Shown here: positions 41,556-50,226 of the stretch, in pieces
How positions within the stretch are numbered: position 1 is the first letter of the stretch
How the letters are laid out: every line of letters begins with the position of its first letter
Origin: a virus
Reading direction: 5' to 3' (one strand)
DNA length: 64,000 bases
IMG/VR virus record: IMGVR_UViG_3300027754_005796
Coordinates: 1-64,000 of that record
The notes under the pieces: model-generated
What the model saw: the letters and a program-made list of their open reading frames with translations, nothing else
Told to the model about the DNA's origin: nothing
The model's database searches: none
Position numbers and translations under genes: made by a program

Positions 41556-44500
41556 ATGTCCAGTAAGTTTTTTCACGGCTCCAGCGTTCTTCTTGGTGAC
41601 AACACAGTTCCCGGTGTGGGGCTTTCCAAGGAATTAAAAGAATTCATTCCCAAGATTCTCCACGCTTGTCGTGAATGGGGCTTGGATTTTCATCCCACGG
41701 TTGTTCAAATGTTGACTTACGATGAGATCAGCGAAATAGCTGCATATGGCGGTTTTCCCGTTCGTTTTCCACATTGGTCTTTCGGCATGGAATACGAAGA
41801 GCTCCAGCGTGGTTACGAATTCGGAATGCACAAAATATATGAAATGGTTATTAATTGCTTAATTTCTTCTGTAAATTTAAGCAGCACAAGGGGTTGCATT
41901 AAAGTTTCCGATGTTGAGGTTGGGGATGTTTTATTCAGCAAGAATGGACCAAGGAAGGTAGTAGCGATTAAAAAGCAACAAAAAAGCAAGGTTTGCAAAA
42001 TCAACGCAATTGGTTATGCACAAGAAACAATTTGTACGCCAAATCATAAGTGGCAAGTCTTAAGAGGGAGCAAGCCCGAATGGGTAGAGGCAGCTAATTT
42101 AGTTGAAGGCGATCTTTTGATTGCAGGTGGTAAGTATGAGAATTTCTTAGGGCTTGCCTCTCGTATTTATTGGTCTAAGGATAAGGTTTTTGAATCGACT
42201 CTGCCGAATGTTAGGTGGAAGTTGGAGGAAATTGATCCTCCAAACCACATGACCGTTGAGCTTGCTGAACTTTTGGGAATTTGCACCGGGGATGGAAGTT
42301 CAGGGGTAAGCGGTTCCGAAAATACAATTGCAATTGCTGTTGGTAAGAAAAACAAGCAATACCAATTGCACATCAAGAATTTGTTTTTTAATGTATTTCA
42401 AAAAGAATCTGCCATATACGAAAAGACGGGCGGCGACAGCGTTACGCTTTGCTCAAAATATGCTGTGGACTATTTCAATGTTATTGGTTTGAAAAAGAAT
42501 GTTACTTTTGAATCAAAAAGGGTTCCGTCTTCAATTTGGCAGTCATCTAACGAGTATAAAGCATTCTTTTTAAGAGGTGTTTTTGACACAGACGGTCATG
42601 TTAAAACTAGTTTGCAAATGTCCAGTAAGAGTTTTGATTTAGTTAAAGATGTACAGCTTTTGCTCCTTGAAATTGGCATTTTCAGTAAAGTGGTCCATGT
42701 TGAAAATAAACATAACAATATTTATGTTTTGTACATTCATGGAAGAAGCAATCAGATTGCTTTTGCAAAATATGTCAATTTTTCAATTCAATATAAGAAG
42801 GAAGCTTTAGAAAATTTGATCAATTCAGGTTATGCAATTGCTCATGGCAATAAGATGCCTGAATTGCAAAAAGAGATACTTAAAAGGTTAGAAGAACTTC
42901 CAAATCCAAGAAAAATCCTGGCTTGGATTAAGAGATGGAAATGGATTTCTAAAAAAAACGATTTGGGCTCAAACTCTTTGTGGAGTTTTGTTTCTAGGCT
43001 TAAAAGTGCGGGTTTTTTAGGCTTTGAAGATTTGCTCCAAATACTAGAAAGTCCTATGTACATAGTCGAAAGTGTTTCCGACTGTGGTGAGGACGAAACC
43101 ATAGACATTGCTCTGGACCACGACGAGCATGATTTCTTGGCGAATGGTTTAGTGTCCCACAACACTAATCCTTGCTATATCTACAATTTAGCTTCTAATA
43201 CTTTGGCCGATCACTTGACTGTTGTTGCACATGCGACTGGCCACAATGATTTTTTCAAAAACAATATTCATTTTTCGGCAACTGATACAAACATGTTGAA
43301 TAAGATGGCTAATCATGGCACTCGTATTCGCAAATATATGGCTCGTTGGGGCAAGGAGAGAGTTGTTGAGTTTCTCGATCATGTAATGCGCCTTGAAACT
43401 TTGATTGATGGTGCTGAGGCTTGGGACGATAGGATTATTAAAGAAAAAAACATTCGTGACGAAAGGCAATATCGCACGCCGAAGAGACTTGTTGTTGATA
43501 AGCAGCGAATGTACATGGAACCTTTCTTAAATACCTCTGAATATCGCAAGAAACAAAACGAAAAGTGCTACGATGCAGACATTTCGGAAGAAATCGGTTT
43601 CTTTAAGCAGCCAACCAAAAATATTCTGGGTTTTTTGAGAGACAATGCCCCTCTTAAACCTTGGCAGGCTGATATTGTGTCGATGCTTTATGAAGAGGCT
43701 ATGTATTTTTATCCTCAGAGGCAAACTAAGGTATTGAACGAAGGATGGGCCTGCGGGGAACGCAATACTTTGGTTGCTACAGATAGGGGTATTTTGACTT
43801 TAGGTGAAATCGTAGATAAGCGATTGCCTGTCACGGTTTATGACGGAGACAACGAGAGGAAGGTCGCTAATTGGTTTACTTTTGAAAACCGTGATGTTTA
43901 TCAGATAGAGACACGGCGTGGATACTTATTTAAGGGATCAAACAATCATCGGGTTATGGGAGATCAAGATTGGGTTCGTCTTGATAACATGAAGATTGGT
44001 CAATCGGTAAAAATTTCTTGTTCCAACCTTTGGACAGAAGAGCTTCAGGCAATTGAATATCAGCCGATCCAAAGGCGAATTGAATTGAAAGAAATTGCTC
44101 AAAAAGCTTCTGTTTCTGTAAGTCAGGTTGCCTACAGGAAGTATCAGTATGAGGGAGAAGAGAAGGCCGACCAATTGGGTCTGCTTTTGAAGGATTACGA
44201 TAATCAAACGGCCACAACCATGAGGAACAAGAGGAAATCTATCGTTTTTCCTTCTTTGATGGACGAGGATTTTGCTTCTTTCATCGGCTACATGATTGGC
44301 GATGGACATATAAGCAAAAAAAAGAGGACTTTGGGTCTTACTACAGGCGATAAAGAGCAATGTGATAATTATGCCTTTTTGTTGGACAAACTTTTTGGTC
44401 TGAGGTGCAAGATTCGCTGGGATAATTCGTCGAAGAATGGAAGATATAGAATTAGCACTAGCTCTAAAGAGCTTGAAGATTTGTTGGTCTATTTGGGATT

Positions 44501-45662
44501 GAAGACTGGCATATGTGCTCGAATCAAGGAAATTCCAGAAATTATTTTGAAGTCACCGAAGAGCGTGGTCGCTGCTTTTATTCGTTCTTATTTTGATTGT
44601 GATGGTTATGCTGGAAATGCTGGTGTGATTCTATCGACATCAAGTGAATCAATGTCAATACAAATTCAGAATGTTTTGCTTAATTTTTCTATCATTTCAA
44701 CAAGACGAAAGCAGCAAGATTCTTGCTGGCATATTCGTATCACCGGCAGCGAAGCAAAAAAATATCATGAACAAATTGGCTTCGGGCTGAACAGGAAGCA
44801 AGACAAGCTCGAAAAATATATTTCTGATCACAAATGGTTTATTGAACCGAAGTTGGAAGATAAAATTGTCTCTGTTGAAAAAATCGGCACCGATGTTGTT
44901 TACGACATCACGGTCGAAACCACTCATCGATATGCTGCCGCAGGGTTTGTAAACCACAACAGCACCGTAGACTCTGTAATCATGGCTGAAATGGGCTTAA
45001 TTTCTCTTGGCCAAAAGAGCGATGATGTAGGCATCGTTGAATATGCAGAGCACAAAATGGGTGTTCTTGGTGGCAAATATAGCACAAATCCTTATAAGCT
45101 TGGTTATTATTTGTTGTCTGATATTCGTGAGCGATGGGACAAGGGCAGGTTTGGGCAGGAGTGGGAGGAGTGCAACGATATGCACAAGAAAGAAACTTGG
45201 GACATCCCGACCAATCAAGGTAAAGATAAAATTTTTGAGGTGAGAAAGTATTATGACGATCTCACTTTCATTCACGAGTTTTTTACAGAGGATTTTTGCC
45301 GTAAGCAGGAATATTTTTACTGGAAACATTATCCCAACGGTGAATATCGTCTTGAGAGTCGTGATTACAAAAAAATCAAACAAATACTCATGCGAAAGCA
45401 TATCAATGGTGGTCTGCCAGATATTAAATTGACTGAGCCGAACTACTCAGGACGAGGAATTATGATGCTCCAACACGAGTATGATGGCAGGCCTTTGTAC
45501 GACCCTTACATTGGTGATGTTCTGTCTTCAATTCGATACATTTGGAACAATGATGTTGTTTTAGCCACGCAGGACAAGACTGGCAAGGAAAAGTTTTATT
45601 TTGCTTCCGGCAACAATACTGTTCAGTTATTGGATCGTCAACAGTTGAAAAAAGTTGTCTAA
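41556..45662 (+). CDS. spoVR: SpoVR-family protein interrupted by two inteins
   Basis: The frame encodes about 1,368 residues. The start is ATG 41556 (AGAGGATCAGAC before it). Exteins are 41556-41855 (100 aa), 43164-43751 (196 aa) and 44961-45659 (233 aa). Joined, they make about 529 residues, the normal SpoVR/YcgB size. Family features are GFPVRFPHWSFGMEYEELQ, then HATGHNDFFKNN (H-x3-H) and LNEGWA, suggesting a metal site completed only after splicing. SpoVR proteins act with PrkA and YeaH in spore cortex or stationary-phase physiology. The inteins fall exactly at IN|T and WA|S, next to these conserved motifs. The stop overlaps the next gene's ATG. Confidence 0.88.
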   Translation: MSSKFFHGSSVLLGDNTVPGVGLSKELKEFIPKILHACREWGLDFHPTVVQMLTYDEISEIAAYGGFPVRFPHWSFGMEYEELQRGYEFGMHKIYEMVINCLISSVNLSSTRGCIKVSDVEVGDVLFSKNGPRKVVAIKKQQKSKVCKINAIGYAQETICTPNHKWQVLRGSKPEWVEAANLVEGDLLIAGGKYENFLGLASRIYWSKDKVFESTLPNVRWKLEEIDPPNHMTVELAELLGICTGDGSSGVSGSENTIAIAVGKKNKQYQLHIKNLFFNVFQKESAIYEKTGGDSVTLCSKYAVDYFNVIGLKKNVTFESKRVPSSIWQSSNEYKAFFLRGVFDTDGHVKTSLQMSSKSFDLVKDVQLLLLEIGIFSKVVHVENKHNNIYVLYIHGRSNQIAFAKYVNFSIQYKKEALENLINSGYAIAHGNKMPELQKEILKRLEELPNPRKILAWIKRWKWISKKNDLGSNSLWSFVSRLKSAGFLGFEDLLQILESPMYIVESVSDCGEDETIDIALDHDEHDFLANGLVSHNTNPCYIYNLASNTLADHLTVVAHATGHNDFFKNNIHFSATDTNMLNKMANHGTRIRKYMARWGKERVVEFLDHVMRLETLIDGAEAWDDRIIKEKNIRDERQYRTPKRLVVDKQRMYMEPFLNTSEYRKKQNEKCYDADISEEIGFFKQPTKNILGFLRDNAPLKPWQADIVSMLYEEAMYFYPQRQTKVLNEGWACGERNTLVATDRGILTLGEIVDKRLPVTVYDGDNERKVANWFTFENRDVYQIETRRGYLFKGSNNHRVMGDQDWVRLDNMKIGQSVKISCSNLWTEELQAIEYQPIQRRIELKEIAQKASVSVSQVAYRKYQYEGEEKADQLGLLLKDYDNQTATTMRNKRKSIVFPSLMDEDFASFIGYMIGDGHISKKKRTLGLTTGDKEQCDNYAFLLDKLFGLRCKIRWDNSSKNGRYRISTSSKELEDLLVYLGLKTGICARIKEIPEIILKSPKSVVAAFIRSYFDCDGYAGNAGVILSTSSESMSIQIQNVLLNFSIISTRRKQQDSCWHIRITGSEAKKYHEQIGFGLNRKQDKLEKYISDHKWFIEPKLEDKIVSVEKIGTDVVYDITVETTHRYAAAGFVNHNSTVDSVIMAEMGLISLGQKSDDVGIVEYAEHKMGVLGGKYSTNPYKLGYYLLSDIRERWDKGRFGQEWEECNDMHKKETWDIPTNQGKDKIFEVRKYYDDLTFIHEFFTEDFCRKQEYFYWKHYPNGEYRLESRDYKKIKQILMRKHINGGLPDIKLTEPNYSGRGIMMLQHEYDGRPLYDPYIGDVLSSIRYIWNNDVVLATQDKTGKEKFYFASGNNTVQLLDRQQLKKVV
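41856..43163 (+). mobile_element. Intein 1 in SpoVR (436 aa, LAGLIDADG)
   Basis: The intein begins with Cys (CLISSVNLSSTRGCIKVSDV), contains block B-like TICTPNHKW, and ends with DEHDFLANGLVSHN followed by Thr as the +1 residue. The central homing endonuclease has two DOD motifs: LAELLGICTGDGSSG and FLRGVFDTDGHVK. All splice-site residues (Cys1, His-Asn end, Thr+1) are present, so splicing should work. The insertion splits YEMVIN|TNPCYIY, a conserved region of SpoVR. Confidence 0.9.
43752..44960 (+). mobile_element. Intein 2 in SpoVR (403 aa, LAGLIDADG)
   Basis: The intein starts CGERNTLVATDRGILTLGEI (Cys1, block A), has block B GSNNHRVMGDQDW, two endonuclease motifs FASFIGYMIGDGHIS and AFIRSYFDCDGYAG, and ends YDITVETTHRYAAAGFVNHN with Ser+1. 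Splice residues are complete. It splits NEGWA|STVDS, inside the most conserved SpoVR motif. Sequence similarity to intein 1 is low, implying independent invasion. Confidence 0.92.
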
Positions 45663-46306
45663 TGACCACAACATACCAAAAAAATGGACACATACACGGT
45701 CACTATAATCCTGTAAGAGGCGGTGTATTTGACAGGATTGGCAGGGGTGCTGCTAGTATTTTCTGGACTCAAAACGGATATGAAATCAAAGATCACGACC
45801 GTGATGAGCAGCAAAGGTTGGTATGGCAGAATACTGACTTGAGAGTTTACAAGGAAAACAAATTCATAAACATAGAAGCTGCTGCCAAAAGAGCCAATTT
45901 ATTTAGATATGTGCGTCAAGGTGTTGATGTTGAAACCAGAAAATTAAAGATGACCCGCCCAGATGAGAAATCATTTGTGTGTATGTGTGACTACATTAAT
46001 GTGAGTGGAGTCAAGACTCACGGCGATGAGATGTTGATCATTCCGATGGAATGTCTAGTCGCTGCACAAAAGGATTGTGGTGAAACCTATGACGGCCAAA
46101 GAGATGTTGCGAGACATTCCGGGTTTTCGATGCCCGACCACGGTTGTCACCGAGTGAGAAAAAGGTGTATTCAAGGCATGATGCAGACTGGTGAAATCGA
46201 GGATTTTTATCGAGTGCCATATGAGTATGTGGTGCATTATAGAAAAAACGAAAATGGCCGATATGTTTTGTTGTACAATGCAGAAAGGAAAATGAAAAAT
46301 GGATGA
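45662..46306 (+). CDS. Hypothetical protein coupled to SpoVR
   Basis: The protein has 214 residues. The start overlaps the SpoVR stop by one base (TAATG). MTTTYQKNGHIHGHYNPVRG is His-rich, CMCDYINVSGVKTHGDEML and GCHRVRKRCIQGMM follow. No family is recognised. Translational coupling suggests it works with the PrkA/DUF444/SpoVR set. Confidence 0.6.
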   Translation: MTTTYQKNGHIHGHYNPVRGGVFDRIGRGAASIFWTQNGYEIKDHDRDEQQRLVWQNTDLRVYKENKFINIEAAAKRANLFRYVRQGVDVETRKLKMTRPDEKSFVCMCDYINVSGVKTHGDEMLIIPMECLVAAQKDCGETYDGQRDVARHSGFSMPDHGCHRVRKRCIQGMMQTGEIEDFYRVPYEYVVHYRKNENGRYVLLYNAERKMKNG

Positions 46307-46517
46307 TACAAACTACCTTTTGACTGATGAGTTTTTGGCTTTTGCTGAAAAGATCAAAACAGTACATGAAGATAAGAAGGCTAAAAAGGCCGAACTTAAG
46401 GTGTTCTTTGACAAGATACAAAATGATCTAAAAGCTCTAGATATTAAAGCCAAGGAATTAGAGGACCAATTCAATGCATGGAAAAAGGCACAAAGCACAA
46501 AGAGCAAAGAAGAATGA
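46299..46517 (+). CDS. Small coiled-coil protein
   Basis: The protein has 72 residues, overlapping the upstream gene by 8 nt. Beyond MDDTNYLLTDEFLAFAEK it is a Lys/Glu-rich helix (KKAKKAELKVFFDKIQND). It has no family. It overlaps the next membrane-protein gene by 4 nt. Confidence 0.55.
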   Translation: MDDTNYLLTDEFLAFAEKIKTVHEDKKAKKAELKVFFDKIQNDLKALDIKAKELEDQFNAWKKAQSTKSKEE

Positions 46518-46777
46518 GCGAAACTCCAAAAAAAAGTGATTATAACGCAACATATATCGCTAATGCTTATGCTACAGGATTGGCAGTTTGTCTAGTTGTT
46601 TTCATGAAGTCTTTTTCACCATCCTATTGGGTTGCCGCAAGTGTATTGGCTTGTTTGCTGTACGCTTTTGCGGCTATCAAACAAAGAAAAGATACCGGTT
46701 TTTTTGGGATGGTGTTTCTGTCTAGCCTTTGGTTTGTAATTTCATATATGTTATTCAGTCAATTTAAGCCAATGTAG
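46514..46777 (+). CDS. Small membrane protein, about three spans
   Basis: The protein has 87 residues, starting at ATG 46514 (ATGA overlap). Hydrophobic segments are TGLAVCLVVFMKSF, WVAASVLACLLYAFAAI and FGMVFLSSLWFVISYMLF. No signal peptide cleavage is needed. No family is recognised. Possible roles are holin-like or membrane remodelling, but three spans alone are not evidence. Confidence 0.55.
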   Translation: MSETPKKSDYNATYIANAYATGLAVCLVVFMKSFSPSYWVAASVLACLLYAFAAIKQRKDTGFFGMVFLSSLWFVISYMLFSQFKPM

Positions 46778-46786
46778 GATTGAAAC

Positions 46787-47536
46787 ATGCCTAAGGTAAT
46801 AGATTGCTTTACCTTTTACAATGAATTCAAACTGCTTGATTTACGGCTTAAAGAATTAGATCAGATCGTAGATCAATTTGTTTTAGTGGAAGCAACAAAA
46901 ACATTCACGGGTCAAGATAAGCGTTTGTTTTTTGATGAAGTCAAGGATCGGTACAATAAGGCCAGAATAATTCATGTGGTTGTTGATGACATGCCTTCGG
47001 ACACAGACGCTTGGGGGCGTGAGAGACATCAAAGAAATTGCATAAGCAGGGGTTTGGATAGGATTTCTTTAAAAGACGATGACATTGTGGTTTTGACAGA
47101 TGTTGATGAAATACCAGATTCCCTTGCTTTAGAAATTGTATCAAAAGCTTGCATAAATGATTGCTTTGTGTTGGAAATGGATTTTTACTACTACAACCTG
47201 AATTGTAAATGGGAAGACAAATGGATGCATCCCAAGGTGTCCAATTACGGTAAATGCAAGGAGATGGGCGATTTTGAGACCATGAGAAGGTGGCCTTGTA
47301 GCATGGTTGTACCACATGGAGGTTGGCATTTTAGTTATTTTGGCGATATCGATTTTATTCGCAACAAGATTCAATCTTTCTCGCATCAAGAATACAACAC
47401 AGAAGAATACACTTCCCCAGAAAAAATTAAAAAATGCATCGATGAAGGAATTAGTTTGTTTGGAGAAAATAGAAGCACCCATGTTGATCCAGATGAAAAT
47501 AATTACTTGCCTAAAAATTGGAGGCTCTTGGCTTGA
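46787..47536 (+). CDS. GT17-like N-acetylglucosaminyltransferase
   Basis: The protein has 249 residues. The start VIDCFTFYNEFKLLDLRLKEL, then FVLVEATKTFTGQ, GRERHQRNCISRGL and VVLTDVDEIPDS (about 100-111) are diagnostic of family GT17 (the bacterial and viral relatives of MGAT3). GWHFSYFGD is also conserved. It would add GlcNAc in beta-1,4 linkage to a glycan. Such genes are found in large viruses and phages with glycosylated virions. It lies 9 nt after the small membrane protein. Confidence 0.82.
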   Translation: MPKVIDCFTFYNEFKLLDLRLKELDQIVDQFVLVEATKTFTGQDKRLFFDEVKDRYNKARIIHVVVDDMPSDTDAWGRERHQRNCISRGLDRISLKDDDIVVLTDVDEIPDSLALEIVSKACINDCFVLEMDFYYYNLNCKWEDKWMHPKVSNYGKCKEMGDFETMRRWPCSMVVPHGGWHFSYFGDIDFIRNKIQSFSHQEYNTEEYTSPEKIKKCIDEGISLFGENRSTHVDPDENNYLPKNWRLLA

Positions 47537-47664
47537 TTGTTGATCAATCCATTAAGGTTTTTGCGTAGAACGGCAGAAATCGGCTTGATTAAATCAAAAC
47601 CAAATGCTTAAATCGCCCATAGGTAGATTTAAGTAGATTTTTAGGAACGGCTGAAATAAACATC

Positions 47665-49121
47665 ATGAGCAAAGAAAGATCATGTGTGGAGATAGTAGGT
47701 TATGAGCACCTACATCTCCACACAGATTCCTTGCCCCCGGCAGAATATCTGTCGGGGGCGCAAAAAACTTTAGTACGCTTGACGGATATGGGACTGTAGA
47801 GGAGTATGCCTTAAGGTCCATTTCAAATAATCAGAATTTTCTCACGGTTACAGATCATGGAATGATGGGTGTCATTCCACGGCAAATTCGAGCCTGCGAC
47901 AAGATTTGTGACAAACACGGCAAAGATAAACTATCTCCAATATTTGGATGTGAATTGTATGTAAATCGTCTTCAGCCAGCTACTGAAGGCTTGGAAGACA
48001 TGCGTAAGTTTATGGCCGATCTCAATGAGGAAGAGGCATTTGAACTCAAGGCTAGTCCTCATCTTTTGGCAATTGCATACAACGAAACGGGTTATAAAAA
48101 TCTGGTCAGACTTTCCAGTTGGGGTTGGACTAAGGGCTTTTATCGCCGCCCCAGAGTCAACTATGAACAGTTGCAAAAGTATAAAGAGGGTTTGATATTT
48201 ACAAGTTGTTGTTACAACAGCGAAATTGGTAGAGCCTATGAGGCTGGTGGCGAAGAAGCCGCCTGTGCCATGATCGAGCGATATGTTGGCATGTTTGGCA
48301 AAGAAGACTTTTATCTTGAAATCATGCTCTTGGATTTCAAGAAACAAAAACCCTATGACGCTTTCATAGTCAAAGCCAAAGAAAAATATGGTTTGAAATT
48401 AATCATTACGAACGATGTGCATTATTGTAATAAGCAGGACAGTCATTTTCAAAGATTGATGCTCATGGTTCAGACAAACAGGAGTATCAAGGATATTCAG
48501 CGTGCTTTGGCCGAAGACAATATGCGAGACTTTTTTGAATTGCAGGATTCTAATTTGTGGTTTAAGTCCGAAGAGGAATTAAATGAAAAGTGGATCGTTG
48601 AATACAGCGATGTGATTCCTTATGAGTTATTTTGCGAAGCAAAGCGCACTACTGTTGAAGTTTGCCGTAAGGCTAAAGGTGTAGAACTTGACCGGAGTCT
48701 TAAACTTCCGCAGATACCTAATGCTGATGATATTTTGAAAGATGAAGTTCTGAGGGGTGCGAAGTTCCGTGGAATTCCACACACGAGAGAATATTTAAAT
48801 CGAATCAAGGAAGAATACAGCTTGATCATTCGTAAGGGCTTTGCAAGTTACTTTTTGATACAAAAGATGATGACAGACGAGGCACGCAGAGTTTGCGTTG
48901 AGCTTCTTGGGTGGGGAGATGGTTCGCAAGCTTTGGGTCCCGGTCGTGGGAGTGCTGTGGGAGCTTTGACTTGTTACTGCTTGGGTATTACGAATGTTGA
49001 TCCCGTGAGAGAAGGATTGTTGTTCAGTAGATTTCTTTCTGAGGCCCGTGGTGGCAGGTCTTTGGTCCTTGAGTTCAAAAATATTGATCCATTGCCGCCA
49101 CATGAGGCTTTTAAAGATTAA
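47665..49121 (+). CDS. dnaE: DnaE (DNA polymerase III alpha) N-terminal half, needs recoding
   Basis: Translation starts at ATG 47665 (MSKERSCVEIVGYEHLHLHTD), the first strand of the PHP domain. This frame stays open to TAG 47797-47799. The rest of the PHP domain (FSTLDGYGTVEEYALRSI, then LTVTDHGMMGV) continues in the -1 frame from about 47769 to 49121. The downstream part has FGCELYVN, TNDVHYCNKQDSHFQ and the palm motif GPGRGSAVGALTCYCLGITNVDP. It ends just before the PDIDID catalytic segment, which is encoded at 54086. No start codon exists in the second frame before 47862, so frameshifting, bypassing or a sequence error must join them. It is followed by a terminator. Confidence 0.7.
47683..47767 (+). 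other. Candidate recoding signal in dnaE (two hairpins, A6 run)
   Basis: Hairpin A pairs 47683-47700 with 47708-47724 (17 bp, one bulged A, 7-nt loop) and covers the codons before the HTD motif. Hairpin B pairs GCCCCCGGCAGA (47733-47744) with TCTGTCGGGGGC (47748-47759), a perfect 12-bp stem with a 3-nt loop. A6 follows (47762-47767). About 41 nt between GAT (Asp, 47725) and TTT (Phe, 47769) have no counterpart in DnaE; skipping them gives H-T-D-F-S-T-L-D-G, the family sequence. A -1 slip on A6 would instead insert 14 residues. The layout recalls T4 gene 60 bypassing, but take-off and landing codons (GAT, AAC) do not match. Confidence 0.5.
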
Positions 49122-49124
49122 AAA

Positions 49125-49150
49125 AAACACGGGGCATAAACCCCGTGTTT
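49125..49150. terminator. Bidirectional intrinsic terminator
   Basis: AAACACGGGG (49125-49134) and CCCCGTGTTT (49141-49150) make a perfect 10-bp stem. T-runs follow on both strands, stronger on the minus strand (T8 including the stem end). It ends the dnaE N-half and the convergent scaffold-like gene. Confidence 0.82.
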
Positions 49151-49160
49151 ACTTTGTAAA

Positions 49161-50156
49161 TCAATATCCACGCATTTTGCGCATCATGGGATTATCCTTC
49201 ATGGCATCGAGAGGCTTGTGCATCTTGCGCATCATGGGATGATTCCTCATGGCATCGAGAGGCTTCTTCTTGGGCATATCCAAGTCTAAGTCTCCGTGTT
49301 CGTCGCCGTGCATGTCTTCATCATCATGGTGCATGCCTTCGTCGTCTTCGTCATGCTCATCTTCATCGCCGTGCATGTCTTCATCATCATGGTGCATGTC
49401 TTCGTCGTCTTCGTCATGATCGTCTTCGTCATGATCGTCTTCGTCTTCGTGCTCGTCGTCATGGTGCATATCTTCATCATCGTGATGATCTTCTTCATGA
49501 TCTTCGTCGCCAATTGGAGGACCGACCATTTCTCCAACCGCCTCTGCCAGTTTGCGGGCAAAAGTGTAGTCGGTTTCCATAAGATGAGTTACGACAGGCA
49601 TCGATTCTGGTTGTTGTGCCATGTATGCGAAGACGCTCTCAAAAATGCCCTTACGGCGCATTTCGAGAACAACATCAGCGATGTAAGAGTAGTTGCGTTG
49701 GCAAACAGAAACTGTCTCTCGGATTGCGTCATAAGCAACGCTTGTGCCTTCGTCCAAACCCTTCATTCGCTGTGTCCTAACTTTCTTAGCAAACTCAGCC
49801 AAGCTTAATCCCTTAGTTTTGTTGATCCATTCGCTGGTCTTGATATTGGGATAGCTCTTCAGTTCTTTATTGGAAACCGTATTTGTATGTTGGGTCTTGG
49901 GCATGTAATGGTGGCTCTTGTCTCCCTTGTGTCCGAGGCCATCTTTTCCATGTCCCTTGTTGGGGTCGGGAGCGTTTTTACCGCCTTTGTATGGGTGAAC
50001 TTTACCGCTTTGTCCTTTGCCTCCCGAGTGTTCAGGGGTTTTGCCAAATTCAGGAGCAGCGGGGCTGGGTCCATCATAATCGGAAACAACTGCAATCTTG
50101 GGCTTTTTGTTGCCTTTTTGTGTATCGAGAAACTCGTGAAATTTCATGTATCCCAT
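49161..50156 (-). CDS. Acidic His/Asp-repeat protein, prohead scaffold-like, with leader
   Basis: The protein has 331 residues with an ACGGAG ribosome site. The N-terminus MGYMKFHEFLDTQKGNKK carries the F-x-x-F-L signature. Residues 20-90 are Gly/Lys/His-rich. A helical domain follows (about 105-205). Residues about 208-295 are an extremely acidic repeat of D, E, H and M (EDMHHDDEDMHGDE). The end has a duplicated KPLDAM-x-x-x-PMMRKM. Highly acidic proteins with such a leader resemble T4 prohead core components (gp67/68 type). The His/Asp content may bind divalent metals. The role is inferred. Confidence 0.6.
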   Translation of the reverse strand: MGYMKFHEFLDTQKGNKKPKIAVVSDYDGPSPAAPEFGKTPEHSGGKGQSGKVHPYKGGKNAPDPNKGHGKDGLGHKGDKSHHYMPKTQHTNTVSNKELKSYPNIKTSEWINKTKGLSLAEFAKKVRTQRMKGLDEGTSVAYDAIRETVSVCQRNYSYIADVVLEMRRKGIFESVFAYMAQQPESMPVVTHLMETDYTFARKLAEAVGEMVGPPIGDEDHEEDHHDDEDMHHDDEHEDEDDHDEDDHDEDDEDMHHDDEDMHGDEDEHDEDDEGMHHDDEDMHGDEHGDLDLDMPKKKPLDAMRNHPMMRKMHKPLDAMKDNPMMRKMRGY

Positions 50157-50214
50157 AATTTCATCTCCGTTCTATTGTTCAGTTCGGTGGCTTTATAAAA
50201 CTCAACCTCTGCAA

Positions 50215-50223
50215 CTATATAAT
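50215..50223 (-). promoter_or_regulatory. TATATAG late-type promoter for the scaffold-like gene
   Basis: On the minus strand CATTATATAGTTGC lies about 60 nt upstream of ATG 50156. It matches the TATATA boxes before the other leader-bearing genes. A nearby TTTTATAAAG (about 50193) is an alternative. Confidence 0.35.
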
Positions 50224-50226
50224 GAG

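Noticed and set aside
47728-47768. The dnaE insertion as a group I/II intron or intein
   Set aside because: Only about 41 nt long, with no intron core or splicing motifs.
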